Source: Pygmaiobacter massiliensis (GTDB lineage Bacteria > Bacillota > Clostridia > Oscillospirales > Ruminococcaceae). Taken from it: DNA of 64,000 nucleotides. Below are positions 24,477 to 32,249 of the stretch, piece after piece; the stretch's first letter is position 1; every line of letters begins with the position of its first letter. The notes below the pieces were generated by a model. It saw only the letters and a list, made by a program, of their open reading frames with translations, was not told where the DNA came from and did not search any database. The position numbers and the translations under genes are program-made. The stretch covers positions 152,401 through 216,400 of the forward strand of contig JALFTI010000021.1 in NCBI GenBank assembly GCA_022778585.1. Reading direction: 5' to 3'.

Positions 24477-26204
24477 ATGCCCAACAGACCTTATTTGGGA
24501 CGCACGGTGGACGACACAATTGCCATGTACAAACCCCATGTTTCCGGCAGCAAGGGCGCGGTAAGCGCCAATAACCCCCTGGCCGCAAAAGCCGGCCTGG
24601 AAATGCTTGCAGCCGGCGGCAACGCGTTTGACGCTGCCTGTGCCATCAGCCTGGTGCTGGGTGTGGTGGAACCCTACCACAGCGGCATTGGCGGTGGATG
24701 CTTCCATGTGTTTTACGACAAAAAGTCCGATTCCTGCCATGCGGTGGACGCCCGCGGCGTAGCGCCGATTAACGCCTACCAGGATATGATGCTGGATGAA
24801 AACGGCGAGGTGGATTTGAACCTGACCGAGTTTTCGGGCCGTTCGGTGGCGGTGCCGGCGCTTTACCGGGCCATGGATAACCTGTTGAAAAAATACGGCA
24901 CCATGACTTGGGAGCAGGTTTCGGCGCCGGCCATTAAGCTGGCTCGGGAAGGGTTTCCCTGCTCGTTTGCATATGCCCGCATTAGCAATACGCCCGAAGC
25001 CGAGCACAACAAGGCCGAGTATGAGGGCTTTGCCGAACTGTACTTAAATAACGGCAATCCCCGCCAATTTGGCGAACTGGTAAAGAACCCGGATCTGGCC
25101 GACACCATGGAAGCGGTGGCCAAAAACGGGGTGGATTGGTTCTACAATGGCCCGGTGGCCGACGAGATTGTAAAGCAGGTAAACAAATACAAAGGCCTTT
25201 TGTGCAAAGAGGACCTGGTAAACTGCGCCCCGAAGGAGCGCACCCCGGTGAAGGGAACCTACCGCGGATATGACATTATCTCCATGAGCCCGCCCTCCTC
25301 CGGCGGCACCCATGTGATTCAGATGCTGAACATTCTGGAAAACTTTGACCTGGCAAAGATGGGCTTCCATTCGGCCGACGCCACCCATGTAATTGCCGAG
25401 ACCATGAAGATGATGTTTGCCGACCGTTCGGTGGCTATGGGCGACCCGGACTTTGTGGATGTAAATGTGGAAAAGTTGACCAGCAAGGAGTATGCAAAGC
25501 AGCTGGCCGCCAAAATTGATATGAACAAAGCCCAGGAGTATGCCCCCACCGAAGGGATTGAGGCCAAGGAATACCGCGGCTGCACCGCAAACTTTACGGT
25601 GATGGACCAGTACGGCAATATGCTCTCGCAAACCCAGACCATCCGCAACTGGTGGGGCTGCGGGGTGGCCATTCCCGGCCGCGGCTTTGTGATGAACAAC
25701 ACCATGGCCGACTTCAGCGCAAAGGCCGGCGTGCGCACCACCCAGGGCCTTGCCTACGGTATGGCCAACGCCATCCGCCCGGGTAAAACCCCCTTGTCCA
25801 GCATGTCGCCCAGCCTGGTTATGAAGGACGGCAAGCCGTTTTTGACGGTGGGCGCGGCCGGCGGCCCCCGCATTATTACCAGCACCCTACAGCTGATTAT
25901 CAACAGCATTGATTACAATATGATGATGGATTCGGCGGTGAAGCACCCGCATATGTGCTGCCTGACGCTGGGTCAGGGGCTGGAACTGGAGGAGGGCTTC
26001 TCGCCCGACACCGTGAAGCTTTTGCAACAGCGCGGCCACCAGGTGAAACAGACCGGAGATTTTGGCGTGCTTTTGGTTATGCCCAACGGCATTCGGTATG
26101 AAGACGGCCAGTTCTTCCCGGGAGGCACCAGCCGGGTGGACGGCGGCGGCGGTGCGCTGACCGAATACGGCACCATGGCAATTGACGGTTTGTGCTTTGT
26201 ATAA
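24477..26204 (+). CDS. Gamma-glutamyltransferase-like Ntn-hydrolase
   Basis: 575 residues, GGT family. Visible are SANNPLAAKAGLEMLAAGGNAFDAA and HSGIGGGCFHVFYD near the N-terminus, the autoprocessing Thr in GCTANFTVMDQYGN (about residue 370), and GRGFVMNNTMADF and GGPRIITSTLQ in the small subunit. Enzymes of this type cleave gamma-glutamyl bonds (glutathione and gamma-glutamyl amides). There is no signal peptide, so the enzyme is predicted cytoplasmic, unlike secreted Ggt. Co-orientation with the symporter suggests uptake and cleavage of a gamma-glutamyl compound. The substrate is inference. Confidence 0.85.
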   Translation: MPNRPYLGRTVDDTIAMYKPHVSGSKGAVSANNPLAAKAGLEMLAAGGNAFDAACAISLVLGVVEPYHSGIGGGCFHVFYDKKSDSCHAVDARGVAPINAYQDMMLDENGEVDLNLTEFSGRSVAVPALYRAMDNLLKKYGTMTWEQVSAPAIKLAREGFPCSFAYARISNTPEAEHNKAEYEGFAELYLNNGNPRQFGELVKNPDLADTMEAVAKNGVDWFYNGPVADEIVKQVNKYKGLLCKEDLVNCAPKERTPVKGTYRGYDIISMSPPSSGGTHVIQMLNILENFDLAKMGFHSADATHVIAETMKMMFADRSVAMGDPDFVDVNVEKLTSKEYAKQLAAKIDMNKAQEYAPTEGIEAKEYRGCTANFTVMDQYGNMLSQTQTIRNWWGCGVAIPGRGFVMNNTMADFSAKAGVRTTQGLAYGMANAIRPGKTPLSSMSPSLVMKDGKPFLTVGAAGGPRIITSTLQLIINSIDYNMMMDSAVKHPHMCCLTLGQGLELEEGFSPDTVKLLQQRGHQVKQTGDFGVLLVMPNGIRYEDGQFFPGGTSRVDGGGGALTEYGTMAIDGLCFV

Positions 26205-26240
26205 CCTTTAAAAGGCTGTGCGGGCTTTAGCCGGCAGAAA

Positions 26241-26276
26241 AAAGCGGGGAGCACCGTAAGGTGCCCCCGCTTTTTG
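26241..26276 (+). terminator. Terminator after the Ggt-like gene
   Basis: AAAGCGGGGAGCACC/GGTGCCCCCGCTTT stem with a GTAA loop and a T-run. Confidence 0.88.
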
Positions 26277-26585
26277 GTTTGTAAATATATTGAAAGCAAA
26301 ACAGCGGAAAACGCCTGCCCCAAAGCCCCCTTGCTAAACGGAAAAACAAAGCTTTTGCCGGCTTGGCCATACAAAAAGGCCCAAAGCGGCCAAAAGCCCA
26401 AAGCATCCATTTGAAAGCAAAGGCCGTTTGCAAAAAAGCCCCGTTCATCTGCCGGGTAGCCAAAAACCGGCAGGCAAGGGAAAAAACAAAAGGCGGTTTA
26501 AAAACGGGCCGTTTGTGCTGTACAGCGTTTTTTGGGCAGGTTGGTGCAAAGTGTTTGGTATTTTGTGGAATTTTGTGCAGCCATA

Positions 26586-26594
26586 TGATATAAT
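26586..26594 (+). promoter_or_regulatory. Extended -10 promoter candidate of the DeoR gene
   Basis: TG-A-TATAAT extended -10 motif at 26586-26594 without a good -35. It leaves a leader of about 315 nt that contains the repeat copy. Confidence 0.45.
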
Positions 26595-26716
26595 AACCGC
26601 ACAGTGACCCTGATAATTTTTATTTTTGTGCCGGGCCTGGCGCCCCTTTGGGGCAGCCGAAACTTTTGGCAGATTATACATGCCGGCAGCGCCGGTGTGG
26701 TACCATATTGGCAGAG
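26586..26716 (-). repeat. Palindromic repeat copy in reverse orientation
   Basis: From 26640 the sequence GGCGCCCCTTTGGGGC-AGCCGAAA, then TTGGCAG-ATTATAC, ATGCCGGC and GCCGGTGTGGTACCATA follows, on the opposite strand, the same order as the 112-bp units at the right edge. Its proximal end starts with TATAATAACCGC. Confidence 0.6.
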
Positions 26717-26908
26717 AACGGTTTGACTTTGACGGCATTATGCTGCCAAAATGGTTTGGGGCAGAGAAAAACAAAAAAGTGGCCGGGCCGTTTGGACGAA
26801 AGGGCCGGAATGCTTTGCCGGGGCGGCCGGGCGGTGAGACCAAAAAACGGGCTGTTTTGGAAGGGCAGCCCAAACAGCGGCGTTTGCCTAAAGAAAGGGG
26901 GCCTTTTT

Positions 26909-27682
26909 ATGCTGCAGGAGCGGCGCAGTAAGATTATTGACAAAATCCAGCAGGACAATGTGGTCAAGGTCAGCGAGCTGATGGAGGAATTTGGCGTATC
27001 GATCGAGACCATTCGGCGAGATTTGGAATACCTGGAAAAGCACGATTATTTAAAAAGGGTATACGGCGGCGCGGTGCTGCGGGGGCTGAATACCCAGGAA
27101 CCCTCCTACGAGCGGCGGGAAATTGCCCACGAGGCGGAAAAAAAGGCCATTGCTGCCCGGGCGGCCGAGCTTGTGGCGGATGGCGACACTATTTTTGTGG
27201 ATGTGGGCACCACCACGCTGGAGACGGTGCGCCAGCTGAAGGGCAAGCGGGACCTGACGGTTATTACCAATTCCACCCTGGCGGCGCAGGCGGCGGTGGA
27301 AAACCCGTTCAGCCGGGTGATTCTTTTGGGCGGGGAAATCCGCCGGGGGGACCTTTCGGTTTCGGGATATTTGTGCGACAACAGCCTGGAAAACTTTTAC
27401 GCCAACAAGGCGCTGGTGGGGGCCGGCGGGCTTACGGTGGAAAATGGCGTGACCGACTACCACCTGGCGGAAGCCAACACCCGAAGGCTGATGATTTCCC
27501 ATGCTGACCAGGTTATTTTGGTGGCGGACGCCAGCAAGTTTGGCGTGGTTGCCATGAACCGGGTGTGCCCGCTTTCCAGTGTGAACATTCTGGTGACCGA
27601 CCAGGGCCTGCCGGAAAGCGAGGCGGAAAACTACCGCGCCCAGGGACTTGAGGTGCTGCAGGCTGCCCCGCCCGAGCGCTGA
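26909..27682 (+). CDS. DeoR-family transcription repressor
   Basis: 257 residues. The N-terminal DeoR winged helix-turn-helix is clear (RRSKIIDKIQQDNVVKVSEL, then VSIETIRRDLEYLEKH and RVYGGAVL), followed by a DeoRC ribose-phosphate-isomerase-like sensor domain with DGDTIFVDVGTTTLE, TVITNS and the GAGGLTVENGVTD loop. DeoR-type repressors sense phosphorylated sugars. Ribosome site AAAGGGGG. It is convergent with the sugar cluster that follows, which it may control. Confidence 0.92.
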   Translation: MLQERRSKIIDKIQQDNVVKVSELMEEFGVSIETIRRDLEYLEKHDYLKRVYGGAVLRGLNTQEPSYERREIAHEAEKKAIAARAAELVADGDTIFVDVGTTTLETVRQLKGKRDLTVITNSTLAAQAAVENPFSRVILLGGEIRRGDLSVSGYLCDNSLENFYANKALVGAGGLTVENGVTDYHLAEANTRRLMISHADQVILVADASKFGVVAMNRVCPLSSVNILVTDQGLPESEAENYRAQGLEVLQAAPPER

Positions 27683-27791
27683 GGAAATTTGGGGATGCAA
27701 AAGCTGCCAAAGCCCTGGCAAAAGAATAAGCTTTGCCGGGCGCATTTGGGGCAAACTGGCCCAAAGCGCTGTTTGGTTTGTGTTTTAACGC

Positions 27792-27827
27792 AAAAAAGGG
27801 AGAGACCCGATGGTCTCTCCCTTTTTA
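27792..27827. terminator. Bidirectional terminator between deoR and the cupin gene
   Basis: AAAAAAGGGAGAGACC-CGA-TGGTCTCTCCCTTTTT has a T-run on both strands. Confidence 0.88.
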
Positions 27828-27848
27828 TTTGGCAGAAAGGAAAGCCGG

Positions 27849-28271
27849 TTACCAGCCCATTACCTCGTGTACCTTTTTCTGCATGGCGGCCTTCTGCTCG
27901 TCGGTCATGTTGCGGTACTCGCTGTTGGTGGGGGGATCGCCCGCGTTGGAGTTTTCCACATACATCAGCTTGCAGTCCTTCGAAAGCAGGTTGTTGAACC
28001 ACAAACCCTGGGGCACATTGTAAATTTTGCCGCGCTCCAGCTTGGTAACCTGGATCTCGTCTTCGGGGTTGAAGCCGTCGCAGGACAGCAGGCAGGCTTC
28101 GCCTTCGATCAGCATGAACTGCTGGTCGGTGGTGTGGTGGATCTCCAGACGGTACACCTTTTCGGGGGTGTTGGCTTCGCGCCAGTTTTTAATGCTCAAA
28201 AGCCAAAGACCGTTGTTGTATACCTCGTCGATGCCTTCGCCTTCGTACTGGTAAGTAATAATCTCTTTCAT
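27849..28271 (-). CDS. Cupin-fold protein of the sugar cluster
   Basis: 140 residues. The pattern of beta strands with YRLEIHHTTDQQFMLIEGEACLL (about 42-63) and KLERGKIYNVPQGLWF (about 77-92) fits a small cupin barrel, with His45 and His46 as possible metal ligands. The function is unknown; similar proteins sit in sugar-acid catabolic clusters. Last gene of the minus operon headed by the NagB-like gene; ribosome site AAGGAGG. Confidence 0.7.
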   Translation of the reverse strand: MKEIITYQYEGEGIDEVYNNGLWLLSIKNWREANTPEKVYRLEIHHTTDQQFMLIEGEACLLSCDGFNPEDEIQVTKLERGKIYNVPQGLWFNNLLSKDCKLMYVENSNAGDPPTNSEYRNMTDEQKAAMQKKVHEVMGW

Positions 28272-28294
28272 GATAATAAACCTCCTTGAAGAAT

Positions 28295-29230
28295 TTATAA
28301 TCTCACGCTGTCACCCAGCGCTTGAGCCAATTCATCCATGGTGGGGTAGGCAGGAATGGTGCCCCACCGGGTGGTGGTATAGCTGGCAAACCGGCTGGCC
28401 CAGGCGCAGGCGTCCGGGACGGTAAGCCCTTTTACCAGGCAAACGATCATGGCCGACAAAAACGCGTCGCCGGCGCCGGTGGTATCCACCACCTGAACCG
28501 GTTGGGTCGGCCGGGTGAAAAAGCCGTCGGCGGTAAGCCCGCAGCAGCCGTCGGCGCCCAGGGTCATAATGACATTGGCGCACTGGAACAGCTTTTTTAC
28601 CTCTTCCACCAACTGGGCAAGCGGAAGCTCGTGCCAATCCGCCAGGCCCAGAATGCGCGCGGCCTCTACCTCGTTGATTACCAGAAAATCCACACAGGGC
28701 AAAGGTGCCAGCGGCGTTTTGGGAATGGGGCTGTAGTTTAAAACGGTGGTCATGCCAAGTTCTTTGGCTTTTTTAAGGCCGGCCAGCGTGAGCTCCTCAC
28801 GGATCTCAAAGCCGGTGGAGAAGAACTGGGCCGGGGCCAGGCGTTCCAGTTCGCGGCAGACCTCTTCGGGGGTGAGCGCCCGGCTGGAGCTTTCGCCGGT
28901 GACGATCAGGTTTTGGCCGCTGTCCTCAATTACCCGAATGCCCTGGCCGGTCATCACCTCGTCGGTGCGCAAAAGGCCAGAGGTATCCACACCGGCTTCC
29001 TTCATCCAGTTTTCGCCCCGGTCGCCGGCGGCGTCCTTGCCGGCCTTGCCAATAAAGGCGGGCCGAATGCCCAGCCGCCCCATGCAGATGCAGGAGTTGG
29101 GGCCTTTGCCGGCGTCGATGTTGGCCTTCCAGTCGTGCCCGCGCACCGTCTCGCCGGGGCGGGGCAGCTTATCTACCCGCACCGACATGCCGCCTCCCAG
29201 GTTATTCAGCACAATGACATCCAGTGCCAC
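28295..29230 (-). CDS. PfkB-family carbohydrate kinase
   Basis: 311 residues, ribokinase-like. The N-terminus has the glycine-rich lid start (NNLGGGMSVRVDKLPRPGETV), then FIGKAGKDAAGD, and the C-terminal catalytic motif VVDTTGAGDAFLSAMI (about 248-263) with the general-base Asp in GAGD. It phosphorylates a sugar or nucleoside with ATP; the substrate cannot be decided. It starts at GTG 29230, preceded by AAAGGGGAGGG, two bases after the NagB-like stop. Confidence 0.92.
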   Translation of the reverse strand: MALDVIVLNNLGGGMSVRVDKLPRPGETVRGHDWKANIDAGKGPNSCICMGRLGIRPAFIGKAGKDAAGDRGENWMKEAGVDTSGLLRTDEVMTGQGIRVIEDSGQNLIVTGESSSRALTPEEVCRELERLAPAQFFSTGFEIREELTLAGLKKAKELGMTTVLNYSPIPKTPLAPLPCVDFLVINEVEAARILGLADWHELPLAQLVEEVKKLFQCANVIMTLGADGCCGLTADGFFTRPTQPVQVVDTTGAGDAFLSAMIVCLVKGLTVPDACAWASRFASYTTTRWGTIPAYPTMDELAQALGDSVRL

Positions 29231-29232
29231 GC

Positions 29233-30159
29233 TCAGCCCTCCCCTTTGCTGTTCTCGTTGGAGAGGATGATCTCCCCGTGGGACAGCGGGTGGTCGGCGG
29301 TGACCTTATCGCAGCAGATGGTCACTTCGGGAATGTACTGGGTGAACAGGGTGGCGGGGTATTCCAGCGTGGGCTGGCTGAACATCAGCACCCGGATGAC
29401 CGTCTGTTTCCACTTGCCGGTGGTGATCATGGCGACGCAGCGCTTGGCCGAGCACATAATGCCGAAACCGATGGTGACCATGTAGTGGTCGCACAAATCG
29501 TAGCAGCCGCCGAAGCTGCGCTCGCTTTTGGCAATGATATTGTCCGGGTTTTTGCGCACTACACGGGTTTTGCCATGGGCGTACTGGTCCACGGTAATGC
29601 GGTTTTCGTAGGGGGATTCGGGGCATTCGTTGCAGGCGACCAGGCCCTTGTAGCCAATGCCGGCCCAAACGGTGTCAATGCCGCCCAGCTTTTTGCACAT
29701 CTCATCGGGGTAATCCAAATCGCTTACCCGCGGGAAGATGCGGTGGTCTTCCGGCACATTCAGTTCCGGATCAATTTTGGCATAGAAACGGGCCAGCATA
29801 CGGCCTTCGCAGCTGTGGAAGTTGTTTTCCACCGGGAAGGGGCGGCATTCCCAGTCCAAAAGCTCGTCCATATGGAACACATACAGATTTTTCAGGCTGA
29901 TGCGCTCTTCATTTACCCGGCGGATAAAGGTTTTATACTGGTCTTCCGGGCCGGCGGGCAGAACCCATTTGGTAATCTTGCCGGCGGCGTTGTTGGCGAT
30001 CATCTCGTCGGCCATCATATTGCCGATGAGTTCAGCTACTTCCGCGCGGGAGTCTTTAATGATAATATTGGCGCGCCGGTCGGGCTGGTTTGCCAGCTCT
30101 TCCCGGGGAATCGAGCACCATTTTTGCATCTCTTCGCGGGAGATTTTGTATTCCATCAT
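29233..30159 (-). CDS. NagB/6-phosphogluconolactonase-fold protein with altered active site
   Basis: 308 residues with the glucosamine-6-phosphate deaminase fold. The HMDE motif (96-99) and the loop GIGYKGLVACNE (167-178) correspond to NagB's catalytic segments. Compared with NagB, the Asp and His of GHIAF are replaced by Lys171 and Leu173, while the Glu178 and HMDE are kept. It may isomerise another amino- or deoxy-sugar phosphate or be a sugar-phosphate-binding protein. Ribosome site AGGAGG. First gene of a four-gene minus unit, divergent from the GntR gene. Confidence 0.8.
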   Translation of the reverse strand: MMEYKISREEMQKWCSIPREELANQPDRRANIIIKDSRAEVAELIGNMMADEMIANNAAGKITKWVLPAGPEDQYKTFIRRVNEERISLKNLYVFHMDELLDWECRPFPVENNFHSCEGRMLARFYAKIDPELNVPEDHRIFPRVSDLDYPDEMCKKLGGIDTVWAGIGYKGLVACNECPESPYENRITVDQYAHGKTRVVRKNPDNIIAKSERSFGGCYDLCDHYMVTIGFGIMCSAKRCVAMITTGKWKQTVIRVLMFSQPTLEYPATLFTQYIPEVTICCDKVTADHPLSHGEIILSNENSKGEG

Positions 30160-30297
30160 ACGAATCGAACCTCCTTACAAATAAAAAACAGACAAATTGC
30201 AAAACACAAAGCGCGGCGAAGGAAAAAAGGTACGGTCGTTTTAAAACGACTGGTACTGCGCCGCGGTTTGTAAACAGAAGAAAAAACGGCGTGGCTA

Positions 30298-30326
30298 TTG
30301 AAATAAGCGCTCCGGGCCGGTATAAT
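30298..30326 (+). promoter_or_regulatory. Sigma-A promoter of the GntR gene
   Basis: TTGAAA at 30298-30303 and TATAAT at 30321-30326, spacer 17 bp. Downstream, GGACAGCGAACCGGT and GGTAAAATACCATACC give short inverted repeats that could be operator half-sites for the GntR protein. Confidence 0.75.
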
Positions 30327-30426
30327 AAAACTAACGATTAGACCGGACAGCGAACCGGTAAAATACCATACCAACAGCCCACATAAACAAACAATGGCAC
30401 GGTGCAGGAAAAGAGGTAGAAAGTAT

Positions 30427-31137
30427 ATGCTGAATGAGAACGACGCATCCCCGTTGTACCAGCAACTTACCGTGCAGCTACGGGCGGATATTCAAAACGG
30501 CAAATACCGCAGCGGAGAGAAAATTCCCACCGAGCTGGCGCTGAGCAAAATTTACAAGGTAAGCCGCGCCACCGTGCGCAGCGCGCTGGATCAGCTGGCC
30601 CAGGAAAAACTGGTAACCCGCAAGCAGGGCAAGGGGACCTTTGTGGCCACCCAAAAATTTAACCGCAACATTGCCATTAATACCAGCTTCAGCGAGGTGT
30701 GCGCCGCCAACGGCAAGGAGCCGGGCGCCCGGGTGCTGAAATGTATGATCGAACCCGCCAACGCCGAGGATATCCGGGATTTGAAGCTGAAGGAGGGCGA
30801 TTCGGTCATTGTATTGGAGCGCATCCGCTACGCCAGCGGGGTGCCGGTTTCGGTGGAAAGCAGCCGCATGCCCGAACAATTTTCCTTCCTTTTGCAGGAA
30901 AACATGAACGATGCTTCCCTGATTAAGGTATTAAAGGAAAAGTATTCGGTGGTGTTTTATCCGGGCAGCAAAGAGATTGAGCTGGCTTTCGCCACTCACG
31001 AGATCGCCAAGTACCTGGGCATTCGCCAGGGCTATCCGCTCATCTCCATTGCCTCGGTCAGCTGCGACTCGACCGGACGGCCTATCCACCGCAGCCAGCA
31101 GCTGGTGGTGGGGGATAAGTTTAAGTTTTACATTTAA
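30427..31137 (+). CDS. GntR/HutC-family regulator (UTRA domain)
   Basis: 236 residues: winged helix-turn-helix (PLYQQLTVQLRADIQNGKY; KIPTELALSKIYKVSRATVR; RKQGKGTFVA; about 9-75) and a C-terminal UTRA ligand domain (about 95-235), as in HutC/NagR-type repressors that bind sugar phosphates or similar effectors. It is divergent from the NagB-like operon and lies in the middle of the sugar cluster, so it probably represses the flanking operons. ATG 30427 with GAGGTAGAAAG. Confidence 0.92.
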   Translation: MLNENDASPLYQQLTVQLRADIQNGKYRSGEKIPTELALSKIYKVSRATVRSALDQLAQEKLVTRKQGKGTFVATQKFNRNIAINTSFSEVCAANGKEPGARVLKCMIEPANAEDIRDLKLKEGDSVIVLERIRYASGVPVSVESSRMPEQFSFLLQENMNDASLIKVLKEKYSVVFYPGSKEIELAFATHEIAKYLGIRQGYPLISIASVSCDSTGRPIHRSQQLVVGDKFKFYI

Positions 31138-31180
31138 ACGCCCTGCTTTTGCCGCAAATACCCACACCGCAAAAGAAAAG

Positions 31181-31213
31181 AAAAACACGGCGCCGCCGGG
31201 CGCCGTGTTTTTT
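31181..31213 (+). terminator. Terminator after the GntR gene
   Basis: AACACGGCGCC/GGCGCCGTGTT stem with T-run. Confidence 0.9.
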
Positions 31214-31333
31214 ACTTTGCCCGGTTTTATGCCTGCCAAAACGACAGCGCCCAGCACAGCACCCAGGCTGTGTTCGGCGCCGCCGTTTTGGCGGCTTTTT
31301 TATGAAAAACAAGCAATACGGGGCTTTTTTGCC

Positions 31334-32167
31334 TTAAGCGCCAATCCAGGATTTAAATGCGGCAATCGAGCGGCGGTCTGCCTCTTCGGGGTGCATGAAG
31401 TACCGCCGGTCGGCAATCTCCATCGACAAATAGCCCTGATAGCCGGCTTTGTCCAGCATGCCGACCCACTGCTGCAGCGGCAGATTGCCGTCGCCAAGGG
31501 CCAAATGGCCGCCCGGGGTGCCGTCCACCAGATGCACATGCACCAAATCGTCGCCCAAAGTATCAATATAATCCTGTACGGTCTCGTTTACCAGGCCCAC
31601 CTGGCAGGTATCCAGCATGGCTTTAAAGTTGGGCGAAGCAATGGCATCCACCGCTTTTTTCAGGTCGGCGGCGGTGTTCATCAGGTTGGAGCTGATGGGG
31701 GACAGGTGCTCCAGCGCCAGAATAACGCCGCAGCTTTCTGCCTTTTTGGCAAGCTTCGCAAGCGAGTCCATCGACCAGCTGAGCGCTTCCTCCCGCGGCT
31801 GGTCCAGGCAGCCCCAGCCCGGGGTGACCAGCATTTTTTCAATGCCTACTTCGGAGGCAATTTCAATGGCACGCTCCTCAAAGGCCATGCTGCGCTGGCG
31901 GATCTGCTGGTCGGGCGAGGCGATGTTTACCGGGTAAACCACCGTTTCCGGGGTATAGCAGATCGCCTTTAAGCCGCGGTCGGCCAGCTGCTTTTTGCAT
32001 TTTTGAATCAGGGCGTTGTCGCAGTCCTCCACATGCATGTGGGGCATGGCGGCCCAGATTTCGCAGTTTTTCAGGCCGTTTTCGGCCACCTTGTCCAGGT
32101 AGTATTCAAAGCTGTACCGGGCATAGTGGCAGTTCATGGCGGAAAGTTGATTCATCGAAAGAGACAT
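31334..32167 (-). CDS. Sugar phosphate isomerase/epimerase (xylose isomerase-like TIM barrel)
   Basis: 277 residues with the AP-endonuclease-2-like TIM barrel. Metal ligands appear as Glu in ALEHLSP, Asp in MLDTCQVG, His-Val-His in LVHVHLVDG and Glu in LSMEIADRRY. Such proteins isomerise or epimerise ketoses or sugar acids. ATG 32167 has AAGGAGG upstream. It follows the FGGY kinase by about 80 bp on the same strand, likely in the same transcript. Confidence 0.88.
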   Translation of the reverse strand: MSLSMNQLSAMNCHYARYSFEYYLDKVAENGLKNCEIWAAMPHMHVEDCDNALIQKCKKQLADRGLKAICYTPETVVYPVNIASPDQQIRQRSMAFEERAIEIASEVGIEKMLVTPGWGCLDQPREEALSWSMDSLAKLAKKAESCGVILALEHLSPISSNLMNTAADLKKAVDAIASPNFKAMLDTCQVGLVNETVQDYIDTLGDDLVHVHLVDGTPGGHLALGDGNLPLQQWVGMLDKAGYQGYLSMEIADRRYFMHPEEADRRSIAAFKSWIGA

Positions 32168-32249
32168 ACAAAAAACCTCCTGTTTTTTCTGCTGCACACG
32201 CAGCAGAGCTTTTCAAAAATAGGCCTATCGTAACAAGCACGCCGCCCTT

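Larger units (their letters stand above)
26205..26908. other. Gene-free stretch before the DeoR gene
   Basis: About 700 bp: the Ggt terminator, a low-complexity stretch rich in GCCAAAA, CAAAGCC and AAAACGGG words, an extended -10 (TGATATAAT, 26586-26594) and a reverse-oriented copy of the palindromic repeat. No convincing protein frame. Confidence 0.5.
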
